Assembly: GCA_947458775.1 (NCBI GenBank)
Contig: CANGZX010000041.1
Coordinates: 1 to 6,635, forward strand
From: Sphingobacteriaceae bacterium
Lineage (GTDB): Bacteria; Bacteroidota; Bacteroidia; Sphingobacteriales; Sphingobacteriaceae
Direction: 5' to 3'
DNA: 6,635 nt
The position numbers were made by a program, and so were the translations under genes. The notes below the pieces were generated by a model. It had not been told where the DNA came from, did no database searches, and was given only the letters and a program-made list of their open reading frames with translations. Below, piece by piece: positions 6,135-6,635 of the stretch (positions are counted from its first letter, which is position 1; each line of letters begins with the position of its first letter).

Positions 6135-6142
6135 TAACTTTG
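6135..6142 (+). promoter_or_regulatory. Bacteroidota-type -7 promoter element for ileS
   Basis: TAACTTTG fits TAnnTTTG at every fixed position and directly follows a run of eight T (6128-6135, the last shared with the box). Transcription would begin near 6148-6150, giving a leader of about 20 bases before ATG at 6171. A GGAGAG at 6155-6160 in that leader resembles a Shine-Dalgarno sequence, though its 10-base distance to the ATG is on the long side. No good -33 TTTG is seen upstream. Confidence 0.55.
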
Positions 6143-6170
6143 CAGGCTTAATGTGGAGAGTATAGCGCTG

Positions 6171-6635
6171 ATGTATAAAGAATATAAACAACTCAATTTA
6201 TCGCAAACCGGAAAAGATATTCTGGAGTATTGGAAAAGTCGTCAGATTTTTGAAAAAAGTATTCAAAACAGACCGGCCTCTAAGCCCTATACCTTTTACG
6301 AGGGGCCACCATCGGCCAATGGAATGCCAGGTATACACCACGTGATGGCTCGTTCCATTAAAGATATTTTTTGTCGCTATAAAACCTTAAAGGGCTACCA
6401 AGTAAAACGCAAAGGCGGTTGGGATACCCATGGCCTACCCATTGAATTGGCCGTAGAAAAAACCCTAGGCATCACCAAAGACGATATTGGAAAGAAAATT
6501 TCCGTAGCCGATTACAATGCTGCTTGCCGCAAAGAGGTAATGAAATACACCGATGTGTGGAACGATTTAACCGAAAAAATGGGCTATTGGGTAGATCTAG
6601 ATAATCCATACATCACTTACGAAAACAACTACATC
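6171..6635 (+). CDS. ileS: Isoleucyl-tRNA synthetase, N-terminal part (runs off window)
   Basis: The first 155 codons of a class I aminoacyl-tRNA synthetase that charges tRNA-Ile with isoleucine in the cytoplasm; full-length members have over 1000 residues, so most of the gene lies outside. YTFYEGPPSANGMPGIHH (40-57) leads into the active-site signature. The HxGH position of other IleRS enzymes is here Gly54-Ile55-His56-His57. KRKGGWDTHGLPIE (79-92) is the conserved Rossmann-fold motif, and KYTDVWNDLTEKMGYWVD (125-142) is also strongly conserved. The GWDTHGLPIE form resembles the eukaryote-like (type 2) branch, which in other bacteria is linked with natural mupirocin resistance; whether that applies here cannot be told from this fragment. 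ATG at 6171 is chosen because the protein begins at the expected distance from the EGPP motif. An earlier ATG at 6151 is out of frame. Confidence 0.97.
   Translation, partial: MYKEYKQLNLSQTGKDILEYWKSRQIFEKSIQNRPASKPYTFYEGPPSANGMPGIHHVMARSIKDIFCRYKTLKGYQVKRKGGWDTHGLPIELAVEKTLGITKDDIGKKISVADYNAACRKEVMKYTDVWNDLTEKMGYWVDLDNPYITYENNYI

Noticed and set aside
6128..6135. Run of eight T before ileS, considered as a terminator tail
   Set aside because: There is no stem before it and it directly abuts an exact -7 box, so it is better seen as part of the promoter region.
1..6635. A hidden multi-gene defence, CRISPR or mobile system
   Set aside because: No direct-repeat array, transposase, integrase, reverse transcriptase or toxin-antitoxin pair is seen; the genes are mostly housekeeping types on alternating strands.

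Overview
The window looks like a stretch of ordinary chromosome from a member of the Bacteroidota. Three things point there: the start regions are A-rich with little Shine-Dalgarno signal, two start regions carry an exact copy of the Bacteroidota -7 promoter element TAnnTTTG, and the IleRS, RecO and MMPL proteins look like the Bacteroidota versions as I recall them. Class or family cannot be fixed from the sequence. I see no mobile element, CRISPR array, tRNA, rRNA or phage gene.

Layout, left to right. (1) Minus strand, 1-1093: the first 364 residues of an exported protein that runs off the left edge. It has a signal peptide, a kelch-like beta-propeller region, one membrane helix near residues 320-337 and the start of a cytoplasmic tail. 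(2) 1094-1284: a gene-free gap with two inverted repeats. (3) Minus strand, 1285-1788: a stand-alone cupin of the ManC C-terminal (type II mannose-6-phosphate isomerase) family. (4) Plus strand, 1867-2634: a nitroreductase-family flavoprotein, divergent from the cupin across 78 bp that hold a 12-bp perfect palindrome and a promoter. (5) Minus strand, 2635-3360: recO, meeting the nitroreductase gene stop to stop with no base between. (6) Plus strand, 3438-5789: a 783-residue MMPL/RND-type transporter, divergent from recO across 77 bp with an 8-bp-arm inverted repeat. (7) Minus strand, 5786-6055: a small protein with two membrane helices whose stop codon overlaps the transporter's stop. (8) Plus strand from 6171: the first 155 residues of isoleucyl-tRNA synthetase, running off the right edge.

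From the cupin gene on, strands alternate gene by gene, so those genes are probably separate transcription units rather than an operon. Divergent gaps are short (77-115 bp) and convergent ends touch or overlap. The products belong to unrelated processes: sugar-phosphate chemistry, flavin redox, recombination repair, export across the inner membrane, and translation. I found no convincing new multi-gene system. The items most worth a second look are the kelch/one-helix protein with its cut-off cytoplasmic tail, the palindromes in the divergent promoters, two TTG starts that are probably promoter bases rather than start codons, and the asymmetry between the two halves of the transporter.
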